Shown here: one piece after another, positions 9,113 through 21,403 of the stretch
Numbering within the stretch: position 1 is the first letter of the stretch
Layout: each line of letters opens with the position of its first letter
NCBI RefSeq assembly: GCF_023204835.1
Contig: NZ_CP096270.1
Location: forward strand, 3,105,528 to 3,169,527
Length of the DNA stretch: 64,000 bases
Direction: 5' to 3'
Source of the DNA: Salinarchaeum laminariae
GTDB taxonomy: Archaea; Halobacteriota; Halobacteria; Halobacteriales; Salinarchaeaceae
Notes under the pieces: model-generated
What the model was told of the DNA's origin: nothing
Seen by the model: the letters and a program-made list of their open reading frames with translations, nothing else
The model's database searches: none
Translations under genes and position numbers: made by a program

Positions 9113-10093
9113 ATGACGGACACGAACACATCACGAGTCGAGGACGCTTCGCTGGAGGGGACGGTCGAACCACTGCCGATCGACGCGGCCGGCGACGTCG
9201 CTGCCGACGTCGTCGAGAACGTCGAACGGGTGATGGTCGGGCAACGGGCGACGATCGAACACGTCTTCGGGGCGCTGCTGGCCGGGGGCCACGTCCTCCT
9301 CGAGGACGTGCCAGGGGTCGGCAAGACGATGCTCGTCCGGTCGCTCTCGCGATCGGTCGACTGCTCCTTCGGCAGGGTGCAGTTCACGCCCGACCTCCTG
9401 CCTTCCGACGTCACCGGCGTGAGCGTCTACAATCAGCAGACCAGCGAGTTCGAGTTCCAGCCCGGCCCCGTCTTCGCGAACCTCGTGCTCGGCGACGAGA
9501 TCAACCGAGCGCCGCCGAAGACGCAGTCGGCGCTGCTGGAAGCGATGGAAGAAGAGCAGGTGACCGTCGACGGCGAGACCCGGTCGCTGCCGAACCCATT
9601 CACCGTGGTCGCGACCCAGAACGCCGTCGAGCCGAACCGGACCTACGAGCTGCCGATGGCCGAGCTCGATCGCTTCATGAAGAAGCTCTCCGTGGGCTAC
9701 CCGGACGCCGAGCAGGAGTCGGAGATGATCGATCGCGTGCTGGGAACGCACCCGATCGACGACCTCTCGCCCGTCACCGACGTCGAGACGCTCCAGCGAC
9801 TGAGCCGCACCGTCGCGGAAGCGACCGTCCGCGAACCGGTACGGTCCTACGCGACGGAGCTGGCCCGGTTCACCCGAGAGAACGCCGAACTTGGGGTCAG
9901 CCCGCGCGGGACGGTGACGCTCCTGCAGGCCGCACAGGCCCGGGCCGTCCTCGACGGTCGCGAGTTCGTCGTGCCCGACGACGTGAAGACCGAGGCCAGG
10001 CCTGTCCTGACACACCGCCTCCGAACTGGGGTCGAGGGTGAGTCCCCGGAAGACCTGCTCGACCGGGCACTACAGAGCGTGACGCCGGAGTAA
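9113..10093 (+). CDS. MoxR-family AAA+ ATPase
   Basis: A 326-residue ATPase. Walker A is LLEDVPGVGKTM (~65-76), Walker B LVLGDEINRAP (~123-133), the sensor-1 region VATQNAVE, and the C-terminal lid follows. MoxR proteins act as chaperone-like ATPases in maturation of metalloenzymes or secreted/VWA proteins. Here it is the first gene of a MoxR-DUF58-transglutaminase cluster, an arrangement common in bacteria and haloarchaea, which suggests the three proteins work on one membrane-linked process whose substrate is unknown. Confidence 0.93.
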   Translation: MTDTNTSRVEDASLEGTVEPLPIDAAGDVAADVVENVERVMVGQRATIEHVFGALLAGGHVLLEDVPGVGKTMLVRSLSRSVDCSFGRVQFTPDLLPSDVTGVSVYNQQTSEFEFQPGPVFANLVLGDEINRAPPKTQSALLEAMEEEQVTVDGETRSLPNPFTVVATQNAVEPNRTYELPMAELDRFMKKLSVGYPDAEQESEMIDRVLGTHPIDDLSPVTDVETLQRLSRTVAEATVREPVRSYATELARFTRENAELGVSPRGTVTLLQAAQARAVLDGREFVVPDDVKTEARPVLTHRLRTGVEGESPEDLLDRALQSVTPE

Positions 10094-10098
10094 CGACG

Positions 10099-11139
10099 AT
10101 GGACACACAGCTCACGCGCCGCGGCAAGGCAGTCGCCGCCCTCACCGTCGTCTGCGTCCTCCTCGCCGCGGTGTTCGGTGCCCGATCACTCAACGCCGTG
10201 GTCGCACCGGGGCTGGTCGCACTCGCAGCGAGCGTCCTCGTCGTTCGACGCTCGGGCACACCGACGGTGAAGCGGACAGTCCCCCCGGATGGTCACCCCG
10301 ACGAGACCCACCAGGCCACCCTCGCGGTCGAGGACTGTGGCCCAGGACACTACGAACTCCGGGATATCCTCGGCTCGGGCTTCCGAGCTGCGGGGGGAAG
10401 CCACCACGTCACCGAGACCGACCGAACGATCCGGTACGACGTCGAGTACGACCACCGAGGGACTCACGAGTTCGGTCCGGTTCGCGGGACGGTCACCGAC
10501 GTCTTCGGCCTCGCGTCGCAGTCGATCAGGATCGACTCCGTCGACGAGGTGCTCGTCTACCCGCGGCTCGTCGATCCGCCGACGGCGGTCCGATCTGTGC
10601 TGGAGACCGTCGTCGACCTCGAACGACAGCCGGGCCGGGACGAGTTCGACTCGCTCCGCGAGTACGTTCGCGGCGACTCCCCACGGGACGTTCACTGGAA
10701 ATCGAGCGCCAAGCAGCCCGACGACGAGCTCGTCGTCAAGGAGTTTCTCGGCACGACTCCGACGGATTCGGTACGTATCGCTGTGGACGCCAGCGGACCG
10801 CGGTCGAGCGTGGACGCAGCCGCCCGCGCTGCAGCAAGCGTCGCGATCACACTGCTCGACGAGGGCGTCGAGGTCGGGCTCGAGACCCCCGACGCGTCCG
10901 TGCCGGCGAACGTCGGATCTGACCAGCGGACGGCGATTCTCGCGACGCTCGCCCGGCTTCGCACCGGGACCCCCGACGGCACCGACGAGACGATCCGGAT
11001 TTCGACCGACGGCGACGGGGCGCTCGTCCACGCCGGCGGGCACTCCGTCCGATTCGAGAGCGGCGGAGCGCCCAGTTCGATCACTGGCGGAGCCGAGAGT
11101 GCACCGAGGACCGACGAGCGAACCGAGGTGGCATCGTGA
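10099..11139 (+). CDS. DUF58 domain membrane-anchored protein
   Basis: A 346-residue protein. Two N-terminal hydrophobic helices (~10-30 and ~34-50) are followed by an extracytoplasmic-type beta region and then the DUF58 signature REYVRGDSPRDVHWKSSA (~190-208), with a VWA-like C-terminal part. DUF58 proteins almost always accompany MoxR. It starts 5 bp after the MoxR stop and overlaps the next gene by 4 bp, so all three genes form a tight operon. Function beyond this association is unknown. Confidence 0.88.
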   Translation: MDTQLTRRGKAVAALTVVCVLLAAVFGARSLNAVVAPGLVALAASVLVVRRSGTPTVKRTVPPDGHPDETHQATLAVEDCGPGHYELRDILGSGFRAAGGSHHVTETDRTIRYDVEYDHRGTHEFGPVRGTVTDVFGLASQSIRIDSVDEVLVYPRLVDPPTAVRSVLETVVDLERQPGRDEFDSLREYVRGDSPRDVHWKSSAKQPDDELVVKEFLGTTPTDSVRIAVDASGPRSSVDAAARAAASVAITLLDEGVEVGLETPDASVPANVGSDQRTAILATLARLRTGTPDGTDETIRISTDGDGALVHAGGHSVRFESGGAPSSITGGAESAPRTDERTEVAS

Positions 11140-13511
11140 GTTCCACACCCCCACCGCGGAGCGCGGACGCCTCGACGGAGACGGCCAGGGGCTCGGAGAC
11201 CCGGAGGCTGCTCGAGCGTCTCGCGACGCCCCGGTCGCTCGCACTGGTCGGTCTCGGGACGATGACGGCTGGCTACCTCGCAACCCTGTACTGGCTGACG
11301 ACGGTGGTCGGCGGTGCCGTGTGGCTCGCGAGCGGGGTCGCGATCGGTCTGGGTGCAGGCGTGCTTCTCGCCGGCGTCCGGGAGCGAACGATGGTCGGTG
11401 TCGCGACCGTCGGTGCCGCGATCGCAATCGGACTATACTACGGGACGGCCGCGCCCTCCGTCGGCGCCACATCCGCGCTGCAGGCGGTCGCCGACGCGAT
11501 GGTGATGCTCACCGGCATCAGCGTCCTCGAACTCAACGCAGCCGACGTCTGGATCGCGGCGCTGGTCCCGGTTCCGATCTTCCTCTCGACGTACTTCGGA
11601 CTGCGCGGGCGATACGTCGTCGCGACGATCGCCGGCGGCTGGCTGGTACTGTTCCTCGCCGTCACCGGTGACGCGACGGTTCCCGAGACGCTGTTGGGTA
11701 CGATTGGCGCGTTCGCGACGATCGGGTTCGGCGAACTGGATCGGCGCGACGGGTCCGTCGATGGAGCGAACGCGCTCGTCCTGTTGATCGCCGTCATGGC
11801 TGTCCTCGCCGTCGCAGTGCCGCTCGTTCCCTCCGGCTCCGCCAGCGCGCTCGAGCCCTCGGGGATCGGCCCCGACGGCTCGGGCGAGGGCGGCGATGCG
11901 CCGGCGACGCCACTCGACCAGCAGCTAATCGGTGGAGACAGCGTGACGGCCGGCGGTCCGATCAACCTCTCGACGGACGTACGGTTCGTCGTCGAATCCT
12001 CCGAGAAGTTGCGCTGGCGAACGGGGTCGCTTGGCACCTACGACGGCAACTCCTGGTACCGCTCAGGGACCTCTATGCCGTACATGAACGCGCTGTCGGG
12101 ACCACCGGGCGAGGCGCGGACCGTCGAACAGCGCTACGATCTGTACGCCCCGGCCACGGCAGTCCCTGCTGCGTCTTACCCCGTCGACATCGACGGCCTC
12201 GAGACGGGCGGGCTCCAGCGGACCAGTACGCAGACCATCACCGCGATCGGACAGATCGACGCCGGGACGGCCTACACTGCAGAGAGTGAGGTCCCCAATC
12301 CGGACGTTGAGACTCTCCGAGCAGCGGGCACCGACTACCCGCAGGCCATCGAGTCTCGATACACGAGCCTGCCCGAGGACACCGTTCCCGACCGCGTCCA
12401 CGAGATCACGGAGCAGATCACGTCCGAAGCGTCGACGCCGTACGACAGGGCTCGCGCGATCGAGGCCTACCTCGAGAGCGAGAAGCAGTACTCACAGGAC
12501 GTCCAGGCGCCAACGGGGACGATGGCCGACGGGTTCCTCTTCGAGATGGAGGCCGGCTACTGCACGTACTTCGCTGGCACGATGGCGACGATGCTCCGGA
12601 CACAGGGAATCCCGACGCGCGTCGCAGTCGGCTACAGCAGCGGTCAGTGGGCCGGGAACGACACCTGGGTCGTCCGGGGCTCTGACGCCCACGCGTGGGT
12701 CGAAGTGTACGTCCCCGACGTCGGCTGGATCGAGTTCGATCCGACGCCGGGGAGCGCCGTCGACTCGGCGCGGCGTAGCGCCGTCGAGTCCGCCCGCGAC
12801 GACAACGCGACCGACGTCGACGTGGAAGCGTCCGCCAGCGAGCCCGTCCAGTTCCAGGCGCCCACGGACGGATCGTCGGGCGGCTCCGGATCATCGAACG
12901 GCGGCGATACGACGACTCCGGACGGCTCCGGCCAGTCGAACGCCAACCAGGACGACGGCCTCCAGCGTGGCCGGCCGCGATTCTACAGCGGCACCACCGC
13001 CAACGGGACTGACGCCTACGTCCAGCCAGAGCTCGGGAACGTAACGACGTCGGAGGAGTCCGACGGCAACGCCTCCGGATCGAACAACTCGATCGGCGTG
13101 CGGCCCACCGACGGCTCCTTCGGCGGCTACGAGGCCGCGGTGCTCGGACTGCTCGTCGTCACCGGCACCGTCGCGTGGGGGCGACAGATCGGCGCCCGCC
13201 GACGGCTGTGGCGAGCGGGGAGCGTGCTCTGGCAGCGTCGAACCGGACCGGAAGCCGACGCCGAACGGGCCATCGAACGGCTCGAGACGCACCTCGGCCG
13301 GCAGTACGATCCGAAGGGCCACGGCGAAACCCACCGCGAGTATCGCGATCGCCTGCCAGCATCGGTCGATCCCGCGGTCGTGCGAGCCTTCGAGCTTCAC
13401 GAACGCGTCCGTTACGGCGGCGAGGTCGATCGGCAGCGCGTCGACGAGCTGATCGAGATCGTCGACGACGTCGTTCGGGACGATCTGCCAGTCCTCCGGC
13501 GACTGACCTGA
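11136..13511 (+). CDS. TgpA-like transglutaminase-domain membrane protein
   Basis: A 791-residue protein. Residues ~30-235 hold about seven transmembrane helices (DUF3488/TgpA type). The exposed middle region carries a transglutaminase-like core whose triad can be placed: Cys476 in AGYCTYFAG, His519 in DAHAWVEVY and Asp535 in EFDPTPG. A Gly/Ser/Asp-rich linker (~555-660), one more transmembrane helix (~667-688) and a cytoplasmic DUF4129-like helical tail follow. The intact triad suggests a working protease or amide-transfer enzyme on the outer surface. The DUF58-MoxR-TgpA grouping supports a cell-surface maturation role, which is inference. Confidence 0.9.
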   Translation: MSSTPPPRSADASTETARGSETRRLLERLATPRSLALVGLGTMTAGYLATLYWLTTVVGGAVWLASGVAIGLGAGVLLAGVRERTMVGVATVGAAIAIGLYYGTAAPSVGATSALQAVADAMVMLTGISVLELNAADVWIAALVPVPIFLSTYFGLRGRYVVATIAGGWLVLFLAVTGDATVPETLLGTIGAFATIGFGELDRRDGSVDGANALVLLIAVMAVLAVAVPLVPSGSASALEPSGIGPDGSGEGGDAPATPLDQQLIGGDSVTAGGPINLSTDVRFVVESSEKLRWRTGSLGTYDGNSWYRSGTSMPYMNALSGPPGEARTVEQRYDLYAPATAVPAASYPVDIDGLETGGLQRTSTQTITAIGQIDAGTAYTAESEVPNPDVETLRAAGTDYPQAIESRYTSLPEDTVPDRVHEITEQITSEASTPYDRARAIEAYLESEKQYSQDVQAPTGTMADGFLFEMEAGYCTYFAGTMATMLRTQGIPTRVAVGYSSGQWAGNDTWVVRGSDAHAWVEVYVPDVGWIEFDPTPGSAVDSARRSAVESARDDNATDVDVEASASEPVQFQAPTDGSSGGSGSSNGGDTTTPDGSGQSNANQDDGLQRGRPRFYSGTTANGTDAYVQPELGNVTTSEESDGNASGSNNSIGVRPTDGSFGGYEAAVLGLLVVTGTVAWGRQIGARRRLWRAGSVLWQRRTGPEADAERAIERLETHLGRQYDPKGHGETHREYRDRLPASVDPAVVRAFELHERVRYGGEVDRQRVDELIEIVDDVVRDDLPVLRRLT

Positions 13512-13588
13512 CCGATTGCCGACCGCCCGGCTTCGTTTCGGCAACGAAGCGTCCGTAACAGGAAGACGCGAGGGCCTCGGCGACAGGG

Positions 13589-13595
13589 TTTAATA
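13589..13595 (+). promoter_or_regulatory. TATA box of the aIF1 gene
   Basis: TTTAATA lies 27-33 bp upstream of the ATG at 13622. This spacing places transcription start at or within a few bases of the start codon, so the mRNA should be leaderless, the common haloarchaeal mode. Confidence 0.7.
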
Positions 13596-13621
13596 CCACG
13601 CTTCCCAAGTTGGAAATCGTA

Positions 13622-13915
13622 ATGTCGGAAGTCTGCTCGACGTGCGGGTTGCCCGAGGAGCTCTGCGTCTGCGAGGACGTTGCCAAAGACTCCCAGGAGA
13701 TCCAGATCCGCATCGACGAGCGCCGATACGGGAAAGAGGTAACGATCATCGACGGATTCGACCCGAGCGACGTGGACCTCGACAGTCTGTCCTCGGACCT
13801 CAAGAGCAAGTTCGCCTGTGGGGGCACGGTCGAGGACGGCCACATCGAGCTCCAGGGGAACCACACCGGACGAATCGAGGACTTCCTCCGGGACAAGGGC
13901 TTCAACGTCGCCTGA
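13622..13915 (+). CDS. Translation initiation factor aIF1 (SUI1 family)
   Basis: A 97-residue protein that helps select the start codon on the small ribosomal subunit. The N-terminus has the archaeal Cys cluster [13 protein letters not shown] (Cys5, 8, 15, 17), probably a zinc site. The SUI1 fold follows, with [26 protein letters not shown] and [12 protein letters not shown]. An ATG at 13610 in the same frame would add four residues; 13622 fits the TATA spacing and family start better. Monocistronic by context. Confidence 0.95.
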   Translation: MSEVCSTCGLPEELCVCEDVAKDSQEIQIRIDERRYGKEVTIIDGFDPSDVDLDSLSSDLKSKFACGGTVEDGHIELQGNHTGRIEDFLRDKGFNVA

Positions 13916-14113
13916 TTCTTCGGTGACCGTTCGAGCGAAGCACCCACGTCGAGCCGTGCAGATGGCGAGTGGCTGGTCCTGTTCTAAACTCAACGTTCAT
14001 TTGCTCTCCGTGCGGTCGCTCCCTGCTGAGTAGACGCTTCCTCTAACGGCGGGGATCAGTCCGCCGAGCTACGGGATCCGTTCCGCCGAACGACCCCGAT
14101 TCGTTCCGCCTAG

Positions 14114-14692
14114 CTACAGGTAGCCATCAGCCGCGGCGAGTAGGAGCCCCTCGATCGTCGCGTCGTTGGTCGGAGGCTCGCGTGCAACTGCGAGTGCGTC
14201 GTCTGCTGGCACGGGATCGACGGAGAGGAACTCGTTGTCGTCGCGATCGGGCTCGCCAGCAGTCAGGCCCGTCGCGACGACGATGCCGCGGCGGTGTCTC
14301 AGGACCCCAGTCGCGACCGCGTAGGACTGGAGGAGTTCGGCCGTCTCGGCGACGTAGCCGGTCTCTTCGGCGAGCTCGCGCTTCGCGGCGGCCTCGTACG
14401 CCGCGGGGTCGACGGGATCGGCTGGCTCGCCGTCGTGCTCGTCGACGATGCCCGCGACGAGTTCGAACTGGGATTCTCGGACAGTCGGCCGGAACTGTTC
14501 GACGAAGACGACCCGGTCGTCCTCGGTGATCCCAACCACGACCACGGCCGGAGCCAGTGCCGCCCAGTAGTAGCGTTTCGTCGAGCCGTCGGGCTGTTCG
14601 TACCGATCGTAGCCACCGTCGTACCAGCCGGTCTCGTACTCGGTGACGGAGTCGAGGAGCGTCCAGTGCTCGGCCGTCGAGTGCTCGCTCAT
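14114..14692 (-). CDS. Nudix hydrolase, ADP-ribose pyrophosphatase-like
   Basis: A 192-residue protein starting MSEHSTAEHWTLL. The core resembles ADP-ribose/sugar-nucleotide pyrophosphatases: VVFVEQFRPTVRE, FELVAGIVD, then AAKRELAEETGYVAE with the catalytic REx2EE residues. The Nudix box is stretched by an acidic insert of about ten residues (DGEPADPVDP) between the opening Gly and the REL helix, so substrate prediction is uncertain. A much longer upstream frame lacks domain character; the ATG at 14692 is preferred. Divergent from the DUF5804 gene. Confidence 0.85.
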   Translation of the reverse strand: MSEHSTAEHWTLLDSVTEYETGWYDGGYDRYEQPDGSTKRYYWAALAPAVVVVGITEDDRVVFVEQFRPTVRESQFELVAGIVDEHDGEPADPVDPAAYEAAAKRELAEETGYVAETAELLQSYAVATGVLRHRRGIVVATGLTAGEPDRDDNEFLSVDPVPADDALAVAREPPTNDATIEGLLLAAADGYL

Positions 14693-14806
14693 GGGAGAGT
14701 CATCGCGCGTTCCGTCCTGTGTCTTTCGGGTACCTTCGGTGCCGGCAGAATCGTCGGCAGTCACGGAGGCGAAATCGCCAAGGCGGTAGCGCCCGCAGAC
14801 GAAGTA

Positions 14807-15277
14807 GTGACACGCGTCTGTCTCCTGGGGACCGAAGAGCACGACCTCCGCTTCGAGTTGCTCTCCAGAGAGACCTCGAGGGAGGCGCTCGCGACCTACG
14901 ATCTCGACCAGCCCTTCACCAACGCCGTCGGGCTCGAAACCGTGAGTCTCGGCGCCGCGGTCTCCCTGCTCAACGACCTCAACTGGTACGTGGTGCGCTT
15001 CGCGGAGGAGGCGTTCGTCCTCGATCCGTCCGTCAGCGAGACGGAGTGGCTCTCCCGGTCGCTCGCGGAGGCGGTACGGTCCGACGGCGTCGCCCCCGAG
15101 GAAACCGCCGAGTACTGCACCATCTACGGACTCGAACGGGACGCCCCCTCGGATTCCGGAACGCTCGTCGAACCGCTCTACGCCCGGCGAAGCGACGACG
15201 GACTGCCCGAGTACGACCTCCGGGACGTCGACGAGACGGTCGTCGTCCGCGTATCGGAGGCGGAGTTCGACGCGTGA
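14807..15277 (+). CDS. DUF5804 family protein
   Basis: A 156-residue protein read from GTG at 14807 (VTRVCLLGTEEHDLRFELLS...). The opening and the run REALATYDLDQPF, LNDLNWYVVRF, DPSVSETEWLSR match my memory of the haloarchaeal DUF5804 family. No catalytic motif or membrane segment is visible, and function is unknown. The frame is open far upstream, but that part is antisense to the Nudix gene. The start choice rests on family likeness. It ends 34 bp before the alpha/beta hydrolase gene, so cotranscription is possible. Confidence 0.72.
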   Translation: MTRVCLLGTEEHDLRFELLSRETSREALATYDLDQPFTNAVGLETVSLGAAVSLLNDLNWYVVRFAEEAFVLDPSVSETEWLSRSLAEAVRSDGVAPEETAEYCTIYGLERDAPSDSGTLVEPLYARRSDDGLPEYDLRDVDETVVVRVSEAEFDA

Positions 15278-15311
15278 GCTCCGAGCAGCGTCTCCGGCAA
15301 CTGATTCAGAG

Positions 15312-16187
15312 ATGATCGCACACGACACCGTTCCAGGCGCGGACTCGCTGTTCGTCGACGCCGGCGACCGGCGACTCCACTACCTCCGGGCCGGCGATCG
15401 GGAGGACCCTCCGCTCGTTTTGCTTCACGGCAGCGGCATCGACGACGCCGCGCTCTCCTGGCACCACGTGATTCCCGCGCTCGCCGAGGACTACTGCGTC
15501 TACGCGCCGGACTGGCCGGGCTACGGCGAGAGCCCACGGCCAGAGGCCGAGCCCGACGGCGCGTACTACACCGAGGTCCTCCAGTCCTTTCTCGACGCGC
15601 TCGAGCTGACGCCGGCGACGATCGTCGGGCTCTCGATGGGCGGTGGTGCGGCGCTGGGCGTCGCGATGGCATCGCCGGAGCGCGTCCGGAAACTCGTGCT
15701 CGTCGACAGCTACGGACTTCGCGACGCGGTCCCCGGTGGGAGCGCCTCCTACGTCCTCGCGAACACGCCGTTCGCGCGCACGATCGGGCAACAGATCGCA
15801 GGCGCGACGCCGGGTGGCGCCCGTGCGGCGATCGGGCCCTTCGTCGAGAATCCAGAGGAGCTCGATCCAGCCTTCCTCTCGGCGGTCTCCGATCGGCTCG
15901 ACGATCCCGACGCCGGCCGGGCCTTCGTCGAGTTCCAGCGTGCCGAGTTCCGACCGGACGGCGTCGAGACGCACTACGAGGGCCAGCTGGGAGCGCTCGC
16001 AGTGCCAACGCTCGTGATCAACGGCGAGAGCGATCCGCTGATCCCGCACTCGTGGGCAGAGGCTGCCGTCGCCGAGATGCCCGAGGGAGAGCTGGCCGTG
16101 ATCGAAGATTGTGGCCACTGGCCACCACGGGAGCGGCCGGAGGCGTTCCTGGACGTACTGCAGGCATTTCTCGCGGACGACCCGTGA
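15312..16187 (+). CDS. Alpha/beta hydrolase
   Basis: A 291-residue soluble hydrolase. The oxyanion region is LLHGSGIDD (~38-46), the nucleophile elbow GLSMGGG with Ser108, the acid is probably Asp in NGESDPLIP (~241), and the His is in CGHWPPRERPE (His269). The fold and spacing fit the 2-hydroxymuconic semialdehyde hydrolase / haloalkane-esterase branch. The natural substrate cannot be inferred, as no catabolic genes are nearby. Confidence 0.88.
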   Translation: MIAHDTVPGADSLFVDAGDRRLHYLRAGDREDPPLVLLHGSGIDDAALSWHHVIPALAEDYCVYAPDWPGYGESPRPEAEPDGAYYTEVLQSFLDALELTPATIVGLSMGGGAALGVAMASPERVRKLVLVDSYGLRDAVPGGSASYVLANTPFARTIGQQIAGATPGGARAAIGPFVENPEELDPAFLSAVSDRLDDPDAGRAFVEFQRAEFRPDGVETHYEGQLGALAVPTLVINGESDPLIPHSWAEAAVAEMPEGELAVIEDCGHWPPRERPEAFLDVLQAFLADDP

Positions 16188-16279
16188 GCGGATCGGCGAG
16201 CCGACTGTAGCGGGCTGCGTCGGCGCGGTCGATCGCTATTCCCGCAAGGCCTTTGCCGGTTTGCCGCGCAGTCACGGAC

Positions 16280-17131
16280 ATGATCGACGAGACGGCCGCC
16301 GAGATCGAGGCGATGCGGACTCACAGCTCCTCGGAGGTCGCCATCAAAGCCGCACGGGCGCTCGTGGAACTCCGCGAGCGCGAGTACGCGACGGTCGAGG
16401 AGTTCGAACGCGACGTCGAACGCAACGCCGGCGCGCTCCGGCGGGCGAACCCCTCCCACGCGTCGCTGGCGACCGCGCTCGACGAGATCGAGTCCGCGGT
16501 GGTCGAGGGCGCCTTCGACGACGTCGACGCCGCTCAGGACGGACTCGTCGAGGCCATCGAGGCGACGGTATCCGTGATCGAGGATGCAAAAGACGAAGCA
16601 GCGGCGGCCGCCGCCGGGCTGCTCACCGACGGCGACGCGATCCTCACCCACGACTACTCCTCGACGGTACTGGGTGCGATCGAGCGCGCAGCCGCAGACG
16701 GTGCTCAGCTGGACGTCTACGTCACCGAAGCGCGCCCGCGATTCCTCGGCCGCCGAACGGCACGGCACCTGGCCGAGGTCGACGGCGTCGAGCCGACGAT
16801 GGTCGTCGACGCCGCCACGGGGCACGTCCTCGAATCGGTCGATCGCGTGCTGACCGGCATGACCTGCGTCGTCGGCGAGACGCTCTACAACCGCGTCGGC
16901 ACCTATCCGCTGGCCGCGACGGCCGCCCAATCTGACGTTCCGTTCACGGTCACCGGGTCGAGCGCGAAGATCGTCGACGGCGGGTTCGTCTTCGAGAACG
17001 ACTTCCGGAATCCCGTCGAGGTGCTCAGAGAGCCCGCGGACGGCTTCGAAATCGAGAACCCCGCTTACGACGCGACGCCGCTCGACCTGATCGACCAGCT
17101 CGCCACCGAGCGCGGCGTCCGCGAACCCTGA
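16280..17131 (+). CDS. eIF2B-family protein (aIF2B-like or ribose-1,5-bisphosphate isomerase-like)
   Basis: A 283-residue protein starting MIDETAAEIEAM. The N-terminal half is helical; the C-terminal half has the eIF2B/IF-2B Rossmann-like fold with ILTHDYSSTVLGAI, LDVYVTEARPRFLGR, GETLYNRVGTYPLA and PFTVTGSSAKI. This family mixes archaeal eIF2B alpha/beta/delta-like proteins with sugar-phosphate isomerases such as the R15P isomerase of the archaeal AMP pathway. No type III RuBisCO or AMP phosphorylase is nearby, so I leave the choice open. The ATG at 16280 is preferred over one nine codons earlier. Confidence 0.82.
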   Translation: MIDETAAEIEAMRTHSSSEVAIKAARALVELREREYATVEEFERDVERNAGALRRANPSHASLATALDEIESAVVEGAFDDVDAAQDGLVEAIEATVSVIEDAKDEAAAAAAGLLTDGDAILTHDYSSTVLGAIERAAADGAQLDVYVTEARPRFLGRRTARHLAEVDGVEPTMVVDAATGHVLESVDRVLTGMTCVVGETLYNRVGTYPLAATAAQSDVPFTVTGSSAKIVDGGFVFENDFRNPVEVLREPADGFEIENPAYDATPLDLIDQLATERGVREP

Positions 17132-17249
17132 GTGCAGGAGCCGTTTCTCCACCGGCGTAGCGACGCTGCTGCCATCCGCCAAGCGTAGCTCCAGGGAATC
17201 GACCACGAAAGCAGCCCTTTCGACAGTCCACCGCGCTACCTCCCGTCAA

Positions 17250-17390
17250 ATCACAGCGGGTGGGATCGGAAGGGGCCAACCGCTCGCGGTCGCTGACGAA
17301 GTAAGCACTGGACTGAGCGAACGGAGTGAGCGAAGGAAGCGCGCAACGAGCTCAGGGGCCGCGAGCGGGAGGGGGCTTCCAAGCGGTTTG
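17250..17390 (+). repeat. Dispersed hairpin repeat, copy A
   Basis: One of four related copies in the window (others near 23331, 56033 and 56251). The stem arms CCGCTCGCGG (17280-17289) and CCGCGAGCGG (17359-17368) are perfectly complementary. They enclose a ~69-nt loop that includes AGCACTGGACTGAGCGA and GGAAGCGCGCAACGAG. Flanking blocks GGAAGGGGCC (5') and GGGGGCTTCCAAGCGG (3') are shared. It fills most of the 332-bp gap between the eIF2B-like gene and carB, which holds no other feature apart from AT-rich sequence at 17400-17455 beyond the carB stop, possibly its terminator. Confidence 0.85.
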
Positions 17391-17463
17391 ACGTAGCTGT
17401 CATGTTCTCAATATATCTGCAAGCAATAAAACCGGTACTCGCCGAGAAAACGATTCCTAGCAG

Positions 17464-20730
<3,267 letters not shown>

Positions 20731-20793
20731 TGCTGTCCGATCGGAGTTCGCACATCGTAATAAGGCCGGCGATACGGTGCGAAAAACGAAGGT

Positions 20794-20807
20794 GAATTTC
20801 GAAATTC
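20794..20807. promoter_or_regulatory. Perfect 14-bp palindrome upstream of carB
   Basis: GAATTTCGAAATTC is a perfect AT-rich palindrome 64-77 bp before the carB ATG and ~35-45 bp upstream of its TATA-like box. It could bind a homodimeric regulator of Lrp/TrmB type. The rest of the 326-bp gap between carB and the zinc-ribbon gene (20808-21015) has no gene or repeat that I can support. Confidence 0.5.
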
Positions 20808-21015
20808 GAATCTGTGAGAGGTTCCCACGGTGTTCAGCACGGCGAGAACGGGCGCGTGCCGCTCGACAACTGATTCCAGCAGCGCACCCTCGGTCGTGAT
20901 GGATCGACGAGTGCTCGGCGCTGGAAACGCAGTCCTACCGAGTCAGGCGAGCCCAATGCCCCTATCCGTTGTGCTTCTGGAATCGATGCCGGCGGCGCCC
21001 CGTCCCGTCGCGAAC

Positions 21016-21027
21016 GATCGTACGATC
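21016..21027. promoter_or_regulatory. 12-bp palindrome touching the zinc-ribbon gene promoter
   Basis: GATCGTACGATC is a perfect palindrome directly followed by a TATA-like TCTTAAGG, ~26 bp before the ATG at 21057. A bound protein here would cover the TFB recognition side of the promoter, so repression is plausible. This is inference from position only. Confidence 0.4.
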
Positions 21028-21056
21028 TTAAGGTGTTCCGGCGGAGAGAACTACGC

Positions 21057-21299
21057 ATGCACACCTGCCGGAACTGCAATCAGACGTTCTCCACGGAGCT
21101 CGCCCTCGAGCTTCACCGCGACGTCTGTCGAGACGGCGATCTCCGCTGCCGAACATGTGGCGCACGGTTCGCGGAAGCCGAAGCCACGACGGACGGCTGG
21201 CATTATGAGTGTCCCGAGGCCGACTGCGACGGCGAAGGGCGTGGCGAGGCGATCGTCGACGTCGACCGGACGCGGATCGAGCGGAGCGCGACCCGATAG
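21057..21299 (+). CDS. Small zinc-binding protein (C2H2-like finger plus zinc ribbon)
   Basis: An 80-residue protein starting MHTCRNCNQTFSTELALELHRDVC, a C2H2-like finger (C-x2-C ... H-x3-C). A second Cys set follows, CRTCGARF ... HYECPEADC, resembling a zinc ribbon. Small proteins like this are common in haloarchaea and may bind nucleic acid or partner proteins; the role is unknown. The start is set by the motif and by TATA spacing. It lies between carB (divergent) and gatE on the same strand as gatE. Confidence 0.8.
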   Translation: MHTCRNCNQTFSTELALELHRDVCRDGDLRCRTCGARFAEAEATTDGWHYECPEADCDGEGRGEAIVDVDRTRIERSATR

Positions 21300-21403
21300 C
21301 GAACGCTCGGTGAGCGGAGAACGCAGTTGAGACAGATCGCGATGCGTTCACCGGGCTGGCGAACTGAACGGTTTTTTACCCCTCCCGAGCGGACGTGTTG
21401 GCA

